Shown here piece after piece: positions 32,604-41,159 of a stretch of 64,000 nt of DNA. The position numbers were made by a program, and so were the translations under genes. The notes below the pieces were generated by a model. It was given only the letters and a program-made list of their open reading frames with translations. It had not been told where the DNA came from and ran no database searches. How positions within the stretch are numbered: position 1 is the stretch's first letter; every line of letters starts with the position of its first letter. The stretch comes from a virus, in IMG/VR virus record IMGVR_UViG_3300046642_000884, positions 62,001-126,000 of that record. One strand, given 5' to 3'.

Positions 32604-35084
32604 TCAAATAAAATCCTTCAAGTCCGGCGTATTCACCGTTTTCCAACCTATAATCGACGTGATACTCTCGACTGGTCCTAGAAACGCCTTCTGAAATTGC
32701 GTTTCTCGATCAAGATAATCGTCCAACTCGAACTCCTTAGGCAGTTCATCGGAACAAGAGATAACATGCGAGTTGAATGGATTGTTCTTTTGTAGATAAC
32801 AGAACCGAATCTTCTCCTGGTCCTTTATAGGTTTATACTTCTTTAGCAGGTCCAGTTCCTGGATCGCAAGATTATAAACTAGGGCGCCTCTGACGTGAAT
32901 GGGAATACTACTTGAAGCCGTCGCATATTCGAGTATCCCATTTACAGTTCTTGGAAATGCAATCTGATCGAATGGTAGTTCTATAAACTCTTTCTTGAAG
33001 TTCGCGATATAGTCCTGGAGATATTTTTCGTCTTGTTTGAATATGATTTTGATGGCTTCCTTGATCTTATCGCGGCAGATCATTGGAGTCGATGATCGAA
33101 CTGCCTCAATTCCTTTTGTCTTGATTTGTCCTTCCTTATAGCGAATACCTTCCTTGTCCCAGATGTGGAGGGCATACATCTTGGCGGCGCGAATAATCAT
33201 TTTGTCGCAGATAACCTCTCGCTTCATATTGAGCTTAGGTTCATAGACCGACAGCTTATCACAAAGTTGCGAACAATATCCTTTGATAAGAGGTTGAAGA
33301 CATTTCTTACAGATTTTATCAAGCCATTCAATAACTTTCTCGGTGGGTTTATTCTGCATGTCACATTGCACGACAAGAGGTTCCAGATTTATATAAACCG
33401 AATCGGTATCCGCTTCCACAATATAATCTTTGTCTCCGCTCACTAAAATATTGTTTAGATAGCTATTGAGTTCCTTTTCTACATATCTGGTGCAGACTTG
33501 TGCGGTGTAGGTTACCGACTCAGCAAGATCAGCATTATACCAACGGAAGAAACGCATCGAAAGCGCCCCGTAAAGTCCATTGTTCAGAATCTTCAAGGCT
33601 TGCTGGTAATGATCCAGATGTTCGATTTCTTTATGGTTTTCATAGCTGGTTTGTTTTTCCAGTTCAAGCATTTTGCGTTTGATTGATGCTCTAAGGTCTT
33701 TGAACTTATCAACGATATCAGGAATGAAGCCCCGAATATCGCGACGATAAACACAGCCATTGGCGCAGACAATATCATCGTCGTGTTTAGGGAACTTGTT
33801 ATACTTGACGATATCTTCGGGGCGGTTTGACTCCATTTTAGTCAACAACGTTTCCGGTGAGATATTATGCTGGCTTAGAATGGATGGATATAGTGAATCG
33901 AAGTCGAACGAAACGACCCATTTATGCATTCCAACTTGTGGCTCTTTTACATAACCCCCAAGGATTTCTTGGTAATGATGGCTTCGATCCGTTTGCGGAA
34001 TAACGATCTGTTTTTCCAGCAGATAGTTGTGAATAATAACATCCCACGGCCGTAGGGTAACCATCGCATCGATATAGTTGACTTTGGCGAGATAGGCTAT
34101 TGAGACAACCTGTTTAATGAAGTTGAGCTTGTCTTCTAGTTGCGATACCAGGAACGCATCTTCGATATTGTATTCATAGAATAACTGGGGGTTCTGGCTA
34201 TAGAGATTGTCGAGGTTTTTATATTCGCCATAATCAATTTTCTGCTTACCCAGCTCAACCTTGGCGATGTTATTCAACGCATAGGATTCGTGGTTGATGA
34301 AGGTGAACTTGCGATAGAGCTGAAGATAATCGAGGACCGTGATTCCATATAGTACATACACCTGTTCTTTTCGGTCATTGAAGTTTCTATAGTTCGATCC
34401 TTTGGGTCGGATGGTTTCTTTCAGATCAACGAAGCCGAATGGCGAGAGTTTATTGGCGCTGGTTTCAGATAACACATTTTTGATACGATGGAATAGGTAG
34501 GGAATATCGAAGTGATCGACGCCCCAGCCAGTTACAATATCAGGACACCAGTTTGATGAGTTCCAGGCGGCAAGGAATGATTGCAGCATATCCTTTTCGT
34601 CAACACACATAACATAAGCTTGTGTTCCCTTGGTTCGGAAATCCTTGGTTCCAAAGGTTAGCGATTCATTGTTTTTAACGATAGTGATTGCAGTGATTTC
34701 CTGATTGGCTGCCTCAATATTAGGGAAGCCGTTAGTGGAGTCCACCTCGATATCGAGAGACACTACCGATATCAGCTTGTTGTCGTATTGGATGTCGCCA
34801 GGATATTTGTCGTTGAGGAACGGATAGACGAACTGCGTCATCCCATAGAACTCGGCGTTGCCGGCCTCTTCATACGGCTTCTTAAACTTGTAAGCAGCAT
34901 TGAGTGAAGGGAACTCTTTTTTGAAGCACGACTTTCCGTCAATGGTCTTATAAGGACCATTACCTGGAAAGAACAGATACGGCTGCCAGTCTTTTATAAT
35001 ATCAATAAATGATTCGTTGGCGTCGTTGAAGCCACGAAGATAAACTTTTCCGTTTCTGATAAAGCAGTTTGTGTAAAAGCTCAT
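32604..35084 (-). CDS. 43: family-B DNA polymerase (T4 gp43-like)
   Basis: 826 residues, shorter than T4 gp43 (898). 3'-5' exonuclease motif I VSLDIEVDST, exonuclease II region VTGWGVDHFDIPYL, polymerase motif A SFDFDSLYPSI, motif B region KILNNGLYGALS, and motif C EADTDSVYINL with the catalytic Asp pair. Works with the clamp and loader encoded at 47855-52678. The ATG follows a -10 by 6 nt with no ribosome binding site. Confidence 0.95.
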   Translation of the reverse strand: MSFYTNCFIRNGKVYLRGFNDANESFIDIIKDWQPYLFFPGNGPYKTIDGKSCFKKEFPSLNAAYKFKKPYEEAGNAEFYGMTQFVYPFLNDKYPGDIQYDNKLISVVSLDIEVDSTNGFPNIEAANQEITAITIVKNNESLTFGTKDFRTKGTQAYVMCVDEKDMLQSFLAAWNSSNWCPDIVTGWGVDHFDIPYLFHRIKNVLSETSANKLSPFGFVDLKETIRPKGSNYRNFNDRKEQVYVLYGITVLDYLQLYRKFTFINHESYALNNIAKVELGKQKIDYGEYKNLDNLYSQNPQLFYEYNIEDAFLVSQLEDKLNFIKQVVSIAYLAKVNYIDAMVTLRPWDVIIHNYLLEKQIVIPQTDRSHHYQEILGGYVKEPQVGMHKWVVSFDFDSLYPSILSQHNISPETLLTKMESNRPEDIVKYNKFPKHDDDIVCANGCVYRRDIRGFIPDIVDKFKDLRASIKRKMLELEKQTSYENHKEIEHLDHYQQALKILNNGLYGALSMRFFRWYNADLAESVTYTAQVCTRYVEKELNSYLNNILVSGDKDYIVEADTDSVYINLEPLVVQCDMQNKPTEKVIEWLDKICKKCLQPLIKGYCSQLCDKLSVYEPKLNMKREVICDKMIIRAAKMYALHIWDKEGIRYKEGQIKTKGIEAVRSSTPMICRDKIKEAIKIIFKQDEKYLQDYIANFKKEFIELPFDQIAFPRTVNGILEYATASSSIPIHVRGALVYNLAIQELDLLKKYKPIKDQEKIRFCYLQKNNPFNSHVISCSDELPKEFELDDYLDRETQFQKAFLGPVESITSIIGWKTVNTPDLKDFI

Positions 35085-35090
35085 TGAGAT

Positions 35091-35119
35091 ATTTTATCGG
35101 AGATGTTGAGGGATGTCAA
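35091..35119 (-). promoter_or_regulatory. gene 43 promoter, leaderless spacing
   Basis: TTGACA, 17-nt spacer, TAAAAT, then 6 nt to the polymerase ATG. It follows directly on a terminator, so polymerase expression starts afresh here. Confidence 0.8.
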
Positions 35120-35120
35120 G

Positions 35121-35153
35121 AATAAAACGCCGGAGGGGAATTATCCCTCCGGC
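35121..35153 (-). terminator. intrinsic terminator
   Basis: Minus strand GCCGGAGGG, a 6-nt loop region, CCCTCCGGC, then GTTTTATT. It ends the operon coming from 37.6 kb just before the gene 43 promoter. Confidence 0.8.
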
Positions 35154-35233
35154 TCGCCTCGGTTTCTCTGGTCAGCGCACAGGTCCGAGGTTTACGCAGC
35201 CGCTGCGCTGGCACAGCCTGCGTATGAGTATTC

Positions 35234-35443
35234 TTAAGCTGTAATATCTGCTATACTTCGATATTCTTCCTTCAGTAATTCTTTTTCGGCTATATCACAT
35301 TCCAGCCAGGCATAAACGTTTGAATTAGTTTCATGTATATTAATGATCCGCCAGCCTTGCGCGGCCAGTTCATTTAGGTGATCTACGGCCCTAGCAAGGC
35401 TAAAAACCACTCTCATATATTCTTTCTTCATTATAAAGGTCAT
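35234..35443 (-). CDS. small hypothetical protein
   Basis: 69 residues (or 65 from the second ATG). VDHLNELAAQGWRIINIHE is like the short DUF4177-type fold (LNxLgxxGWxvv), only a weak resemblance. The 80 bp after it hold no gene. Confidence 0.5.
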   Translation of the reverse strand: MTFIMKKEYMRVVFSLARAVDHLNELAAQGWRIINIHETNSNVYAWLECDIAEKELLKEEYRSIADITA

Positions 35444-35673
35444 TAATGTAATTTTTTCATAAAGGTGGCTTCCGAAGATACAGCATAACCCATCCCATCT
35501 TTTGTTGATAAAAATATGGGTTTAGTTCCTGCTATTCGGAAAATGGCTGCAGCATCCAAAAGTTTCATAAAGCTATTTTTCTTGCCTTCTACTACCCCGA
35601 AATGGTCGGCGTATTCTCTAACAATACTTTCTGGAACTGCGTGAAGTTCCTTTGCCAATTCTAAAGGAATCAT
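35443..35673 (-). CDS. small hypothetical protein
   Basis: 76 residues, preceded by AGGAG; stop and next ATG overlap (TAATG). No family recognised. Confidence 0.55.
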   Translation of the reverse strand: MIPLELAKELHAVPESIVREYADHFGVVEGKKNSFMKLLDAAAIFRIAGTKPIFLSTKDGMGYAVSSEATFMKKLH

Positions 35674-35691
35674 TGGTTGCTCCTGTTGTAT

Positions 35692-35907
35692 TTATTTATC
35701 TACCTTTCCTGTGATCCATTTTCCGAACCATTCAGCTAACTCTTTTAACATCCATTGGGCTGGGCAATTAATACAGTGTACAATCCAGCCATTCTCGGAG
35801 CGATGGAATGTTGCCCAGTTTCCATTATGCATGTTTTGGGCAACCATTGCTTCAGGAAAAAATCTCCATTGTCCTACTGGTATTTGGATGGCAGGATATA
35901 GTTTCAT
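35692..35907 (-). CDS. small hypothetical protein
   Basis: 71 residues, Trp-rich, with CINCPAQWM (lone CxxC). No family recognised. Confidence 0.55.
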   Translation of the reverse strand: MKLYPAIQIPVGQWRFFPEAMVAQNMHNGNWATFHRSENGWIVHCINCPAQWMLKELAEWFGKWITGKVDK

Positions 35908-35910
35908 AAC

Positions 35911-36075
35911 TTATCCCTGATTATTGGTTGTATAAACTCGTATTGAGCCATAGTTTGCTACCATTCTGACAGATGAAGACGTATCCGTCATAATTCTAGA
36001 CGCGGGCCAATTACTGCAAGGATTTGGATTATACCAACCTTGATAAGGGTCCGGTGGATAATAAGTAGTTGCCAT
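35911..36075 (-). CDS. small hypothetical protein
   Basis: 54 residues starting MATTYYPPDPYQGWYNPN; Tyr/Pro/Asn-rich. Preceded by AAAGGTAG. Confidence 0.5.
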   Translation of the reverse strand: MATTYYPPDPYQGWYNPNPCSNWPASRIMTDTSSSVRMVANYGSIRVYTTNNQG

Positions 36076-36076
36076 T

Positions 36077-36244
36077 TTATTCTACCTTTCTGAACTTCAG
36101 TTCGATTGTGTTGGTTTCCTTATTCACACATTCTTTGCATATTACGTTGTATGCTGCTTGCCACGCTTCGTCAAAGGTTGCAAGCTGTTGTATCTGAAAC
36201 CAGTGTTTGCCGTGTCCTAATTTATAATTAACTGTTATTGGCAT
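36077..36244 (-). CDS. small hypothetical protein
   Basis: 55 residues starting MPITVNYKLGHGKHWF, with CKEC. Preceded by TAGGATAAA, directly downstream of the SPFH gene. Confidence 0.5.
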   Translation of the reverse strand: MPITVNYKLGHGKHWFQIQQLATFDEAWQAAYNVICKECVNKETNTIELKFRKVE

Positions 36245-36245
36245 T

Positions 36246-37577
36246 TTATCCTACATTAGCGTCTTTGCCGTTGCTACCGGTGATACGTCGGATAAACTCG
36301 TCGCCGGCTTCAGTATTCTTGAAGGCTTCCAAAGCAGCACCAACTTGCGTGCCGCCCTTCGGGGTAAACAAGTCCATCACTGATTTGACACCATCAACGG
36401 GTCCTGCCGTTGAGTTGGCAATAACCTTGATGTGGGCTGCTTCGAGTGCTTTGGCCTGTTCAATACCAACAACCTGATTGGCCTCGATTTGGCGAACGGT
36501 AACGAGATAGTGTTGGTAGTTCTCGTTGGTGCCGATTTCTTTCGCCAAAGCAATTTGTGAGTTGACGGGGGCCATAAGAACTGCTTGTTCCGCAGCACCT
36601 TTTGCTTTGCCTTGAACTTCGATGGCTTGTGCGTCGTTTTGTGCGGCCCCTAATCGTCCTTCGGCTTCTCGTATTGCTACTTGTTTTTCCTGTTCAGCCT
36701 GAACAACTTTTGCGTCACGAGTAATTTCCGCCTGCTTCACTTGATTAACACGCGTCACAGCCATTGCCTTTTCGGCCGTTACTGCTTCCTGCACTTTGAT
36801 CTGTTGTGCGGCAGTCTGATCAGCAATACCAACAGCTTGTGTTTTTGTAGCAGTCTGAATACCAACAGCTTGTTCAGCCTCTTGTTGACAGACAAGAACT
36901 TGTCGTTTTGCATTGATTTCAGCAGTATTAGCAGCTTGCTGATTTTTTGCAACTTCAGTGCGGCTTTCCATTTCAATAAATGACTGCTTTTTTGCCATAA
37001 TATTTTTGATGGAAGCAGAGCCTTGCGTGTCGCGAATGTCCATCAATTCGATGTTCTTGACATTGACAACGCCCCACGATTTAAGTTGAAGTGTTGTGGC
37101 ATCAGTAAACATCTTGCCGTATTTGGCCCGTTCTTGCAGGATTTCATTGATGGGAGCTTGAGCCAAGATCGAACGCGTGGCGCCTTGTAGAATACCGTCA
37201 AGTTGTTGCTTCAGTTCTTGAAACGAACTAACGCGCTGTGCAGCAGTGCTAGGTTCGTCAATGCGAAAGAATGCCATAATATCCAGAACGAACGGAACTC
37301 GATCTTGATCGTAGGCAGGATAATCGTTTAGTCGTGCGTCGAATACCGACACCGGCAGAACGATTACTCTAATACCAATTCGGGGCAACCAGGCCGGCCA
37401 AGCATAGTAGACGTTGCCAGCGGCTTGATCTTTTCCATAGGCGACTGTTTTTCGTCTGGTTTGAACGGTGTGAACTTCATTGGTCTTAACAACTGTCCGA
37501 AAGGACATTGCTAAAAGCACTGAGATTATCGCCCAGGCAACTAAGCCCAGGATTACTAAAGCAACTGTTCCAAACAT
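36246..37577 (-). CDS. SPFH/Band-7 (flotillin-like) membrane protein
   Basis: 443 residues. N-terminal transmembrane helix (about 3-24), then an SPFH domain (about 30-200; VLPVSVFDARLNDYP, FVLDIMAFFRID, ARSI-like ATRSILAQAPINEIL), then a long Ala/Glu/Gln-rich helical region (about 205-340) as in flotillins and HflK/C. Such proteins form membrane scaffolds or cages. Neighbours are tiny genes, one with a zinc ribbon. Possible roles are control of membrane proteases, lysis timing or infection-site protection; none is shown. Confidence 0.85.
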   Translation of the reverse strand: MFGTVALVILGLVAWAIISVLLAMSFRTVVKTNEVHTVQTRRKTVAYGKDQAAGNVYYAWPAWLPRIGIRVIVLPVSVFDARLNDYPAYDQDRVPFVLDIMAFFRIDEPSTAAQRVSSFQELKQQLDGILQGATRSILAQAPINEILQERAKYGKMFTDATTLQLKSWGVVNVKNIELMDIRDTQGSASIKNIMAKKQSFIEMESRTEVAKNQQAANTAEINAKRQVLVCQQEAEQAVGIQTATKTQAVGIADQTAAQQIKVQEAVTAEKAMAVTRVNQVKQAEITRDAKVVQAEQEKQVAIREAEGRLGAAQNDAQAIEVQGKAKGAAEQAVLMAPVNSQIALAKEIGTNENYQHYLVTVRQIEANQVVGIEQAKALEAAHIKVIANSTAGPVDGVKSVMDLFTPKGGTQVGAALEAFKNTEAGDEFIRRITGSNGKDANVG

Positions 37578-37580
37578 ATT

Positions 37581-37685
37581 TTATTTTCCTTTCTTTATTA
37601 CGCAATCACACCTGAACGGATTTAGTCTTCCAGTTTTATCTGGATTTGGCTTGCCACAATTCGGGCATTTGGGATCAAATGGCAT
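37581..37685 (-). CDS. 34-residue zinc-ribbon-like protein
   Basis: MPFDPKCPNCGKPNPDKTGR then FRCDCVIKKGK: two Cys pairs able to bind zinc. Preceded by AAAGGAAAATAAA, the same leader sequence as the SPFH gene just downstream, implying joint expression. Confidence 0.55.
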   Translation of the reverse strand: MPFDPKCPNCGKPNPDKTGRLNPFRCDCVIKKGK

Positions 37686-37696
37686 TTTATTTTCCT

Positions 37697-37933
37697 TTAT
37701 TCTTCGATGATGGGTTTTGTAGGGGATTGAAGTCTTCGAATAAACTCCTTTGCCGCCTTTATTGAATTGAACTTGGATTTCTTTCCGACGAGAAAGCCGT
37801 CATTATCGACGTTATCATAGGACACCGAGAGGAACTGTTCAAGTCCCCTAATAAACTCCCAGGCCTCGTCTTCGCTTACTTTGTGTCCGGCAACTGTGTT
37901 GACGTAGTCTTGGTCGAACATTTTTCTAGCCAT
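37697..37933 (-). CDS. hypothetical protein
   Basis: 78 residues, preceded by AGGAG; overlaps the 3' end of the upstream gene by 58 nt. Charged and helical. No family recognised. Confidence 0.5.
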   Translation of the reverse strand: MARKMFDQDYVNTVAGHKVSEDEAWEFIRGLEQFLSVSYDNVDNDGFLVGKKSKFNSIKAAKEFIRRLQSPTKPIIEE

Positions 37934-38289
37934 TTCATATCTCCTGTAACGATATCGTTTGTGCCAATTCCTCGAATATCATAAGACATAAGAGCAAGGG
38001 CATTCCAGGCCACCATTGCGAGGTGATGGCAACCCGTTCCTGGTTCTTCAGGGGTTCCTATATCATATTGTTCTCCGGTCAGAAATTTGTCGATATGACG
38101 ACGCATAGGACCAAGCACCTTGCTCCAGTCCATACCTTTTTCCCAATTACGCACCGCGTATTTCTCGGCGCCCTTGGTCAGGACTAAGCCTAATGCCCAG
38201 TCCCATTCTGGAGGGATTAGATCGAGGCGGTTTTTTCCGCTATCATAACGTAGGCCGCCATTTACTTGAGAAGCCTCTACTATTACCAT
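37876..38289 (-). CDS. dATP/dGTP diphosphohydrolase-like protein (DUF5664)
   Basis: 137 residues. GGLRYDSGKNRLDLIPPEW, ALGLVLTKGAEKYAVRNWEKG and CHHLAMVAWNALAL fit the phage family now named after a dATP/dGTP diphosphohydrolase domain. It may trim the nucleotide pool. No PurZ gene is visible, so a Z-genome system is not implied. Start overlaps the next upstream stop. Confidence 0.65.
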   Translation of the reverse strand: MVIVEASQVNGGLRYDSGKNRLDLIPPEWDWALGLVLTKGAEKYAVRNWEKGMDWSKVLGPMRRHIDKFLTGEQYDIGTPEEPGTGCHHLAMVAWNALALMSYDIRGIGTNDIVTGDMKWLEKCSTKTTSTQLPDTK

Positions 38290-38675
38290 TATGCAGCATC
38301 CTCCAATATCATAACTTTTAGCCCAATAGCTTCAGCAAGAGCTTTTTCTGCTCTGGCTCCGGAACTTTTCTCCCAGCCAGGCATCATTGCAACAGCATCA
38401 GCTTCGTTACAGATATATTCAGTATCCAGTAAAAATACTGCTCGACGAAAAGCTAAGTTTTCATATTGCGAGCCTGCGTGTTTTTCCATACCTTTTTCAG
38501 CGGGGGAAAAAACTTCATAGCCTTGTTCTCGTAAAGCTTTGGCATAAGCGTGAAAAGCCGGGAAGTTGAATTCTGGAATTCCCCGCATCGGTCCAGCTAG
38601 ATAAATGCGCATTCCTCGTTGTAAAACTTCTGCATATTGTTTTGGATCAACAATATCCCATGTATTTTTAGTCAT
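38289..38675 (-). CDS. DUF4406, nucleoside 2-deoxyribosyltransferase-like
   Basis: 128 residues. IYLAGPMRGIPEFNFPAFHAY and EADAVAMMPGWEKSSGARAEK match the DUF4406/NDT-like Rossmann fold. It pairs with the nucleotide hydrolase downstream. Ribosome binding site TAGGAG. Confidence 0.7.
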   Translation of the reverse strand: MTKNTWDIVDPKQYAEVLQRGMRIYLAGPMRGIPEFNFPAFHAYAKALREQGYEVFSPAEKGMEKHAGSQYENLAFRRAVFLLDTEYICNEADAVAMMPGWEKSSGARAEKALAEAIGLKVMILEDAA

Positions 38676-38695
38676 AATAATTTGTCTCCTAATAT

Positions 38696-38725
38696 ATAAA
38701 AAAGAGTTGTCCCTTAGGACAACTC
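38696..38725 (-). terminator. intrinsic terminator or attenuator
   Basis: 9-bp stem GAGTTGTCC/GGACAACTC with a 4-nt loop, followed on the minus strand by TTTTTTATA. A promoter lies only 5 nt upstream of the stem, so transcripts from it would meet the hairpin at once. Confidence 0.8.
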
Positions 38726-38729
38726 CTTC

Positions 38730-38758
38730 ATATTACACCAACATCAAACAGATGTCAA
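38730..38758 (-). promoter_or_regulatory. sigma70-like promoter upstream of a terminator
   Basis: TTGACA (overlapping the upstream gene's TGA), 17-nt spacer, TAATAT. The intrinsic terminator begins at about the start point. Confidence 0.65.
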
Positions 38759-38970
38759 GCGACAACAACAAATCTCATACAAGTTTGCAGTAAATGGTTG
38801 TAATCTCCGCTCATTGCCTCGGCTAGAAAAGCTTGGATGTCTTCGTCAGAAGCTTTTCCCCTTCGCATTGCATTCTTAACTGCACCAAGGATAGCAAAGG
38901 CATTGCCGTCTTCGCCTACCAGCTTTACTTTGATGTTTGGATATTTTACCTTAGATTGTGAGTCCGTCAT
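38755..38970 (-). CDS. conserved phage hypothetical protein
   Basis: 71 residues. VKLVGEDGNAFAILGAVKNAM and FLAEAMSGDYNHLLQTCMR match a short protein widespread in phages, of unknown function. Confidence 0.65.
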   Translation of the reverse strand: MTDSQSKVKYPNIKVKLVGEDGNAFAILGAVKNAMRRGKASDEDIQAFLAEAMSGDYNHLLQTCMRFVVVA

Positions 38971-39169
38971 AGTGACCTCCTGTTCGGATTACTTTGGCTA
39001 TTTCTATTAGAGCTGCTGCAACATAGCCATCTACTGCATCAGATTCTTTATTATGTAGTAACTCCTTTGCAACTGTTTCTAGATGATTTGCGATCTGCAT
39101 TCGTTCAGCAGTAATCGCAAGTTTTTTATCAAGCGCGTGAAGTTCGGTTTTTGTCATATGTTCGGTCAT
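38951..39169 (-). CDS. hypothetical helical protein
   Basis: 72 residues from the ATG overlapping the upstream stop (MTEHMTKTELHAL). No family recognised. Confidence 0.55.
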   Translation of the reverse strand: MTEHMTKTELHALDKKLAITAERMQIANHLETVAKELLHNKESDAVDGYVAAALIEIAKVIRTGGHYDGLTI

Positions 39170-39375
39170 AGCACGTTCTGGTGGGTTCCGAATACTGAAT
39201 CCTGGCAGTTCTGGCACATTCCAGAAATACCGAACTCTTTTTTCGACAATCTATCACGGAATTCAGTGATTGGTCCGTGACAGAGTGGGCAGTCGCCTTT
39301 ATCCAGTGATTCGAGGCCGCCGATCATTTCAGCAGCGAGCCTGGTAAAAGGTCTAGTTTTTGGGTCTTGGGTCAT
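39166..39375 (-). CDS. small zinc-finger-like protein
   Basis: 69 residues with CPLCH and CQNCQD, forming a likely zinc ribbon, and a short-helix N-terminus. Common type in phage accessory regions. Confidence 0.6.
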   Translation of the reverse strand: MTQDPKTRPFTRLAAEMIGGLESLDKGDCPLCHGPITEFRDRLSKKEFGISGMCQNCQDSVFGTHQNVL

Positions 39376-39376
39376 T

Positions 39377-39847
39377 TTAGTGGTGTCCTAGAACCATTCC
39401 GAATGCTTTGATTGCGGGATGGATTGTCTTTTTGCCTTCCAGTGCATCAGACAAGAGAATAAGTGTTTGTGATCCTTCAGGATCACCAACCCACCAAGCT
39501 TCATCAGTCCACACATAAGTAAACTCAGTCCAAGAATCACTGCCTGGCCAGACGTCAGAAAGAGTTTCGCCAACCGTGGCATCTACGCCCTTCTCACCTC
39601 TATCCCGGCCATAATAAACAGTATAGCCCTTCACAGGTTTGTCGAATGTATGTCCTTTCGGCTTGGAGCATTTTGGTCCCAACGACGACATATCGCCAGG
39701 TGCTACCAGTTTTTCAGCTTTCTTTTGAGAAGCATAATGCTTGGCTAGAATCACGCCATTATGATCGAAATAACCATCCCAATGACAGTAAATCATTGCC
39801 CATTTTCCATCCGCACGATGCACGATGATATCGCTACGAGTTCCCAT
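39377..39847 (-). CDS. conserved phage hypothetical protein
   Basis: 156 residues. MGTRSDIIVHRADGKW, MIYCHWDGYFDHNGVIL and a Trp-rich C-terminus (WVGDPE) match a family spread across phages and some bacteria. Function unknown. Confidence 0.7.
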   Translation of the reverse strand: MGTRSDIIVHRADGKWAMIYCHWDGYFDHNGVILAKHYASQKKAEKLVAPGDMSSLGPKCSKPKGHTFDKPVKGYTVYYGRDRGEKGVDATVGETLSDVWPGSDSWTEFTYVWTDEAWWVGDPEGSQTLILLSDALEGKKTIHPAIKAFGMVLGHH

Positions 39848-39865
39848 TTTAGTCTCCTTTATTTT

Positions 39866-39893
39866 ATTATATCAGATTGATCGGTGTTGTCAA
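39866..39893 (-). promoter_or_regulatory. sigma70-like promoter
   Basis: TTGACA, 16-nt spacer, TATAAT, with AAGGAG before the ATG at 39847. Confidence 0.8.
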
Positions 39894-39899
39894 GGACTG

Positions 39900-40091
39900 T
39901 TATTCATCCCACTGACGATAGATGGCAGTGCCGTCATCCAGTTCACGACGATCCCACGGCTTTGTGATTTTGAACGGACAACCGATATGGTCGAAGGTAA
40001 ATCCCGCTGCCATTAGTTCGCGACAGAACGTCATTGGATCGAAGTCATCTACGCTCCACGGGCTAATAGTATAAGTGCGAATATTTTTCAT
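39900..40091 (-). CDS. small hypothetical protein
   Basis: 63 residues. No family recognised. Confidence 0.55.
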   Translation of the reverse strand: MKNIRTYTISPWSVDDFDPMTFCRELMAAGFTFDHIGCPFKITKPWDRRELDDGTAIYRQWDE

Positions 40092-40092
40092 C

Positions 40093-40467
40093 TTATTCTC
40101 CAGTTGGAATTCTCACGTGCCCGAAATAGATCGTGCCATCCGACGTTCGACCAGTTCGAAACGGTCGGTCGAAGGTGTAAACGTGACCTAGTTCTTCCAT
40201 TCGTTCAATGCCTTCAGGGTCATCGATATCCTCAACACGAATACAACCAAGCAAGCCAGCATCTACGCCATACTCATACTTGTTTTGGTCGTAAAAAGTG
40301 CCGTCGCCATATTGCGTGCCATATGTTGCGAAGTTGGTTCCGTTTTTTAGCCGAAACTCGCCTTCTTTACAGACACGATCATCAATTGTGATATCACAGA
40401 ACTCATCCCATTGGTCGTGCATAACATAGCATAAGTCGCCAATGTAGTATTTTCCAGCTTTCATCAT
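40093..40467 (-). CDS. conserved-looking phage hypothetical protein
   Basis: 124 residues from the ATG after GGAGAGACTAAA. AGKYYIGDLCYVMHDQWDEF recalls a family of small soluble phage proteins with that opening. Function unknown. Confidence 0.6.
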   Translation of the reverse strand: MMKAGKYYIGDLCYVMHDQWDEFCDITIDDRVCKEGEFRLKNGTNFATYGTQYGDGTFYDQNKYEYGVDAGLLGCIRVEDIDDPEGIERMEELGHVYTFDRPFRTGRTSDGTIYFGHVRIPTGE

Positions 40468-40468
40468 T

Positions 40469-40675
40469 TTAGTCTCTCCATTCGTTTTTTGCGGTTCTGA
40501 CACAACTCCGGACGATGCATTTGATAATCCAGATTACAATCATAACAGGAATGCAAACGATTAGTAGTTTTAGTGCGAGCATACTTGCGACAAGAGCCCA
40601 AGGACCTCCACCGTTCGCTGAGAAATATGCCATTCCGATCACGAACAGGAGAAGGACGAGAAAAAATCTTCCCAT
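40469..40675 (-). CDS. small membrane protein
   Basis: 68 residues from the ATG after GGAGGTCGTG; two hydrophobic helices and a basic C-terminus (CVRTAKNEWRD). Confidence 0.6.
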   Translation of the reverse strand: MGRFFLVLLLFVIGMAYFSANGGGPWALVASMLALKLLIVCIPVMIVIWIIKCIVRSCVRTAKNEWRD

Positions 40676-40911
40676 CACGACCTCCAGAAGTTGTTGATTG
40701 CGGTGTAGGTGTATTTGATCCCGAGTTCCTTGCAAGTCCACTTGAAGGCGAAACCGTCTTTATTGTAGGTTCGTCGTTCAACGGCTGCTAACATTCTGTC
40801 GGCTGTTTCGTTGACGTGACCCACGATAAAACCATACTGGTCGGGTCGACTTTGAGCTGCTCGCTCCAGATTGCGGCGATAAGCTTCACTGAAGATTTCT
40901 TTATTGGTCAT
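40675..40911 (-). CDS. conserved phage hypothetical protein
   Basis: 78 residues. FAFKWTCKELGIKYTYTAINNFW matches the conserved tail of a small phage protein family. Stop and next ATG share a base. Confidence 0.6.
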   Translation of the reverse strand: MTNKEIFSEAYRRNLERAAQSRPDQYGFIVGHVNETADRMLAAVERRTYNKDGFAFKWTCKELGIKYTYTAINNFWRS

Positions 40912-40913
40912 AT

Positions 40914-41159
40914 TCACTCCATATAGGTGAGGTTGTAGACGTCGCAACTCCTGCCACACGGAACACCGAACGACCAGTATTGTCGCAGCTGTCCTTTGAG
41001 GATTGAGCGCTTGATTCTTTTACCCTGACTTTTCAGGAGATAATAGCGCATATCGCGTTCGCGTTTTGCATCTTTATTTGTCAGATAAGGTTGGAACTCT
41101 TCGGTGGCTCGGCCGTGCATTTCACTGCCCCATAACACCGAAAATGATTCTTCGCGCAT
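40914..41159 (-). CDS. hypothetical basic protein
   Basis: 81 residues, Arg-rich (DAKRERDMRYYLLKSQGKRIK). No family recognised. Confidence 0.5.
   Translation of the reverse strand: MREESFSVLWGSEMHGRATEEFQPYLTNKDAKRERDMRYYLLKSQGKRIKRSILKGQLRQYWSFGVPCGRSCDVYNLTYME

Noticed and set aside
37876-38675. Z-genome (diaminopurine) system
   Set aside because: A DUF5664 hydrolase is present, but no PurZ or DatZ-like gene is visible, so the evidence is insufficient.
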